Below are positions 6,216 through 8,361 of a stretch of DNA of 8,361 nucleotides, in pieces. Numbering within the stretch: the stretch's first letter is position 1; each line of letters starts with the position of its first letter. This DNA is from an uncultured Oxalobacteraceae bacterium (GTDB taxonomy: Bacteria; Pseudomonadota; Gammaproteobacteria; Burkholderiales; Burkholderiaceae): the NCBI GenBank assembly GCA_946478765.1, contig CAMLDH010000153.1, forward strand, positions 1 through 8,361. Reading direction: 5' to 3'. The translations under genes and the position numbers were made by a program. Under the pieces are notes generated by a model. The model worked only from the letters and a program-made list of their open reading frames with translations, made no database searches and had not been told where the DNA came from.

Positions 6216-7627
6216 CCTTTTTGCGGCGCCGCCAATTGCGCCAATTTACCCGGCACCGCGCTGATCGAACCCGCGCCCATCGTGATCACCACGTCGCCGT
6301 GGCGCGCGATAGCCATGATGGTGGCGGGCATCTCCGTCATATCTTCCACAAATACCGGTTCCACCTTGCCGCCGACGCGCAACGCATGCGCCAGGGAGCG
6401 TCCGTCGGCTGCCACAATCGGTTGTTCACCGGCGGCATACACTTCCGCCAGCACCAATGCATCGGCAGAAGACAACACTTTCACGAAATCCTCGAACAGG
6501 TCGCGCGTGCGTGTGTAGCGATGCGGTTGAAACGCCAAAACCAGACGCCGCCCCGGGTACGCGCCGCGTGCCGCTGCCAGCGTCGCCGCGGTCTCCACCG
6601 GGTGATGGCCGTAATCATCGACCAGCGCGAAACTGCCGCCGGCTTTGCCATCGACGTCCGGCAATTTGATGTCGCCATAACGGGTAAAACGGCGGCCGAC
6701 ACCATTGAATTCACGCAACGCCTTTTGCGTCGCATGATCGGCCACACCGAGTTCACGCGCGATGGCGATTGCGGCACACGCGTTTTGCACGTTATGCATG
6801 CCGGGCTGGTTCAGGCTTACCTGCATCGGCGCATAGCCATTCTGGATCACGGTGAATTGCATGTGGCCATCGACCGGCTTCGCGTCGATTGCGCGCACTT
6901 GCGCTTCTTCATGAAAGCCGTAGGTGGTGATCGGCTTGGCAACGAAGGGCATGATTTCACGCACGTTCCGGTCGTCGATGCAGAGTATCGCGACGCCATA
7001 AAACGGCAGCCGGTGCGTAAATTCAATGAACGCCTGTTTCAGCTTGGCGAAACTGTGATCATAGGTTTCCATATGATCGGCATCGATGTTGGTGATCACT
7101 TCGATCACCGGCGACAGGTTCAGGAACGACGCATCCGATTCATCCGCCTCGGCGACGATGAAATCGCCGGCGCCGAGCTTGGCATTGGCGCCGGCACTGG
7201 TGAGACGCCCGCCGATGACGAAGGTCGGATCGAGGCCGCCTTCGGCCAGCACGCTTGCCACCAGGCTGGTGGTGGTGGTCTTGCCGTGGGTGCCGGCAAT
7301 CGCGATGCCGCTTTTCAGACGCATCAATTCGGCCAGCATCATCGCACGCGGCACGATCGGGATGTGCTTGGCACGCGCCGCCACCACTTCCGGATTATCC
7401 GCCTTGACTGCGGTGGACGTGACGATCGCATCGGCGCCGTCGACGTTTTTCGCCGCGTGGCCCAGCGTGACTTTCGCGCCCAGTTCGGCCAGCCGCTGCG
7501 TGGCGGCGTTACTGCCGAGATCGGAGCCCGATACGGCGTAGCCGAGGTTGAGCAATACCTCGGCGATGCCGCTCATGCCGGAGCCGCCGATGCCGACAAA
7601 ATGGATATTCTTGACTTTATGTTTCAT
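6212..7627 (-). CDS. murC: UDP-N-acetylmuramate--L-alanine ligase
   Basis: Cytoplasmic Mur ligase of 471 residues that adds L-Ala to UDP-MurNAc with ATP. Domain 1 has the UDP-sugar binding turn [11 protein letters not shown] (10-20). Domain 2 has the P-loop GTHGKTTTT (112-120), the metal/phosphate residues EADESD (160-165) and NIDADH (180-185), and PGMHNVQNA (275-283). Domain 3 holds [10 protein letters not shown] (309-318), DDYGHHPVE (337-345), FQPHRYTRT (366-374) and GAGSI (451-455). All these are normal for MurC, as is the length. The start codon overlaps the murG stop in an ATGA, and the stop overlaps the ddlB start in the same way, so the three are probably translationally coupled. No murB lies between murC and ddlB, as in many betaproteobacteria. 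Confidence 0.98.
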   Translation of the reverse strand: MKHKVKNIHFVGIGGSGMSGIAEVLLNLGYAVSGSDLGSNAATQRLAELGAKVTLGHAAKNVDGADAIVTSTAVKADNPEVVAARAKHIPIVPRAMMLAELMRLKSGIAIAGTHGKTTTTSLVASVLAEGGLDPTFVIGGRLTSAGANAKLGAGDFIVAEADESDASFLNLSPVIEVITNIDADHMETYDHSFAKLKQAFIEFTHRLPFYGVAILCIDDRNVREIMPFVAKPITTYGFHEEAQVRAIDAKPVDGHMQFTVIQNGYAPMQVSLNQPGMHNVQNACAAIAIARELGVADHATQKALREFNGVGRRFTRYGDIKLPDVDGKAGGSFALVDDYGHHPVETAATLAAARGAYPGRRLVLAFQPHRYTRTRDLFEDFVKVLSSADALVLAEVYAAGEQPIVAADGRSLAHALRVGGKVEPVFVEDMTEMPATIMAIARHGDVVITMGAGSISAVPGKLAQLAAPQKG

Positions 7628-8361
7628 GCTGTTTTATCCGATCCTGCCAATTCTTCCAATACATTTGCAATTGCATCATTCGCGTTGCGCTGGCCGATCG
7701 CATAGGCCGCTTCGGCCATCTTTTGGCAGGCTGCGCGGGTCAGCGACTGCAACAACGACGCCAGGCGTTGCGGCGTCAATTCAGTTTGCGGCAGATGCAG
7801 CGCTGCCGTCTGCTTCACCATCCATTGCGCATTGTCGCATTGGTGTGACGTGGTCGATACCACCAGCGGCACCAGCACACTGGCGACGCCGGCCGCGGTC
7901 AACTCCGACACCGTAATCGCGCCGGCGCGGCAAATCACCAGATCCGCTTCTGCATAACGGCGCGGCATGTCGTCGATGAAGTCGACCACTTCCGCCTGCA
8001 CTTGCGCTTTTGCATACGCGTCGCGCAATGCATCGATATGCTGCTTGCCCGATTGATGCGTAACGCTCGGGCGCTGCGCTTGCGGAATATGCGCCAGCGC
8101 CGCCGGCAGACATTCATTCAATGCCTTGGCGCCGAGACTGCCGCCGACAATCAATAAGCGCAATGGGCCGTTGTGCGCTGCATAGCGCGCGGCCGGCAAC
8201 GGCAACGCGAGGATTTCCTTGCGCACCGGATTGCCAGTCACCAGTGCCTTGCCTGCGGCATTGCCGAAATTCGCGGGAAATCCGAACAGCACGCGCCGCG
8301 CGTTCGGCGTCAGCGCCTTGTTCGACAACAGCAATGCGGCATCTGCATTCACCAGCGCCAG
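7624..8361 (-). CDS. murG: Lipid II synthase MurG, C-terminal two thirds (cut by window edge)
   Basis: Peripheral inner-membrane glycosyltransferase that moves GlcNAc from UDP-GlcNAc onto lipid I to make lipid II. The visible 245 residues have no start: the frame runs off the right edge, and the in-frame GTG near 8352 is internal ([14 protein letters not shown] continues through it). Recognisable blocks, counted from the edge, are FGFPANFG (26-33), TGNPVR (42-47), the glycine loop LIVGGSLGA (70-78), HQSGKQH (102-108), the UDP-GlcNAc-binding block [11 protein letters not shown] (144-154) and [10 protein letters not shown] (172-181). MurG is usually about 355-365 residues, so roughly 110-120 are missing. 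The stop overlaps the murC start by ATGA. The gene looks intact within the window. Confidence 0.97.
   Translation of the reverse strand: MALVNADAALLLSNKALTPNARRVLFGFPANFGNAAGKALVTGNPVRKEILALPLPAARYAAHNGPLRLLIVGGSLGAKALNECLPAALAHIPQAQRPSVTHQSGKQHIDALRDAYAKAQVQAEVVDFIDDMPRRYAEADLVICRAGAITVSELTAAGVASVLVPLVVSTTSHQCDNAQWMVKQTAALHLPQTELTPQRLASLLQSLTRAACQKMAEAAYAIGQRNANDAIANVLEELAGSDKTA

Noticed and set aside
6077..7705. Long open frame (542 codons) on the plus strand opposite murC
   Set aside because: It is antisense to an intact murC and its product is rich in His, Arg and Gln without family-like motifs. Long antisense frames are expected opposite GC-rich genes with strong third-position bias.
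1..8361. CRISPR array, tRNA or rRNA gene, toxin-antitoxin or defence system
   Set aside because: No regularly spaced direct repeats, no tRNA-like cloverleaf, no rRNA sequence and no paired small toxin-antitoxin genes were seen on either strand.

Overview
The window carries the distal half of a division and cell wall (dcw) cluster, all on the minus strand. In transcription order it reads murG (5' part outside the window), murC, ddlB, ftsQ, ftsA, ftsZ, followed by a Prx5-type peroxiredoxin gene. Protein wording (the FtsZ, FtsA, MurC and MurG motifs), GC-rich coding DNA and the order murC-ddl-ftsQ-ftsA-ftsZ without murB between murC and ddl suggest a betaproteobacterium of the Burkholderiales, most likely an Oxalobacteraceae relative (Herminiimonas, Janthinobacterium or Herbaspirillum type). 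That placement is read from protein resemblance, not from a search.

Layout: bases 1-612 hold the 3' part of a decayed IS982-family insertion sequence whose transposase is frameshifted. Bases 613-715 are a short AT-rich gap. Bases 716-1054 may encode a small three-helix membrane protein of unknown function, in DNA visibly poorer in GC than the rest. Bases 1055-1157 have no convincing gene. A strong terminator hairpin that would work in both directions lies at 1158-1197. From 1213 to the right end everything is dense, minus-strand housekeeping sequence.

How the genes work together: MurG makes lipid II, MurC adds L-Ala to UDP-MurNAc, and DdlB makes the D-Ala-D-Ala that ends the stem peptide. 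FtsQ links the cytoplasmic ring to the septal synthesis machinery, FtsA anchors FtsZ to the membrane, and FtsZ forms the ring. murG/murC and murC/ddlB overlap by ATGA; ddlB-ftsQ and ftsQ-ftsA are 18 and 10 bases apart. ftsZ is set off by about 150 bases and ends in its own terminator, so its dose may be tuned separately. The peroxiredoxin gene follows that terminator.

Most of the window is ordinary core genome and I see no convincing new multi-gene system. The points most worth a second look are a classical -1 slippery heptamer at the ftsQ stop codon whose shifted frame ends exactly on the ftsA start, the IS-scarred orphan segment beyond the peroxiredoxin where lpxC might be expected, and the structured ftsA-ftsZ and ftsZ-prx gaps.
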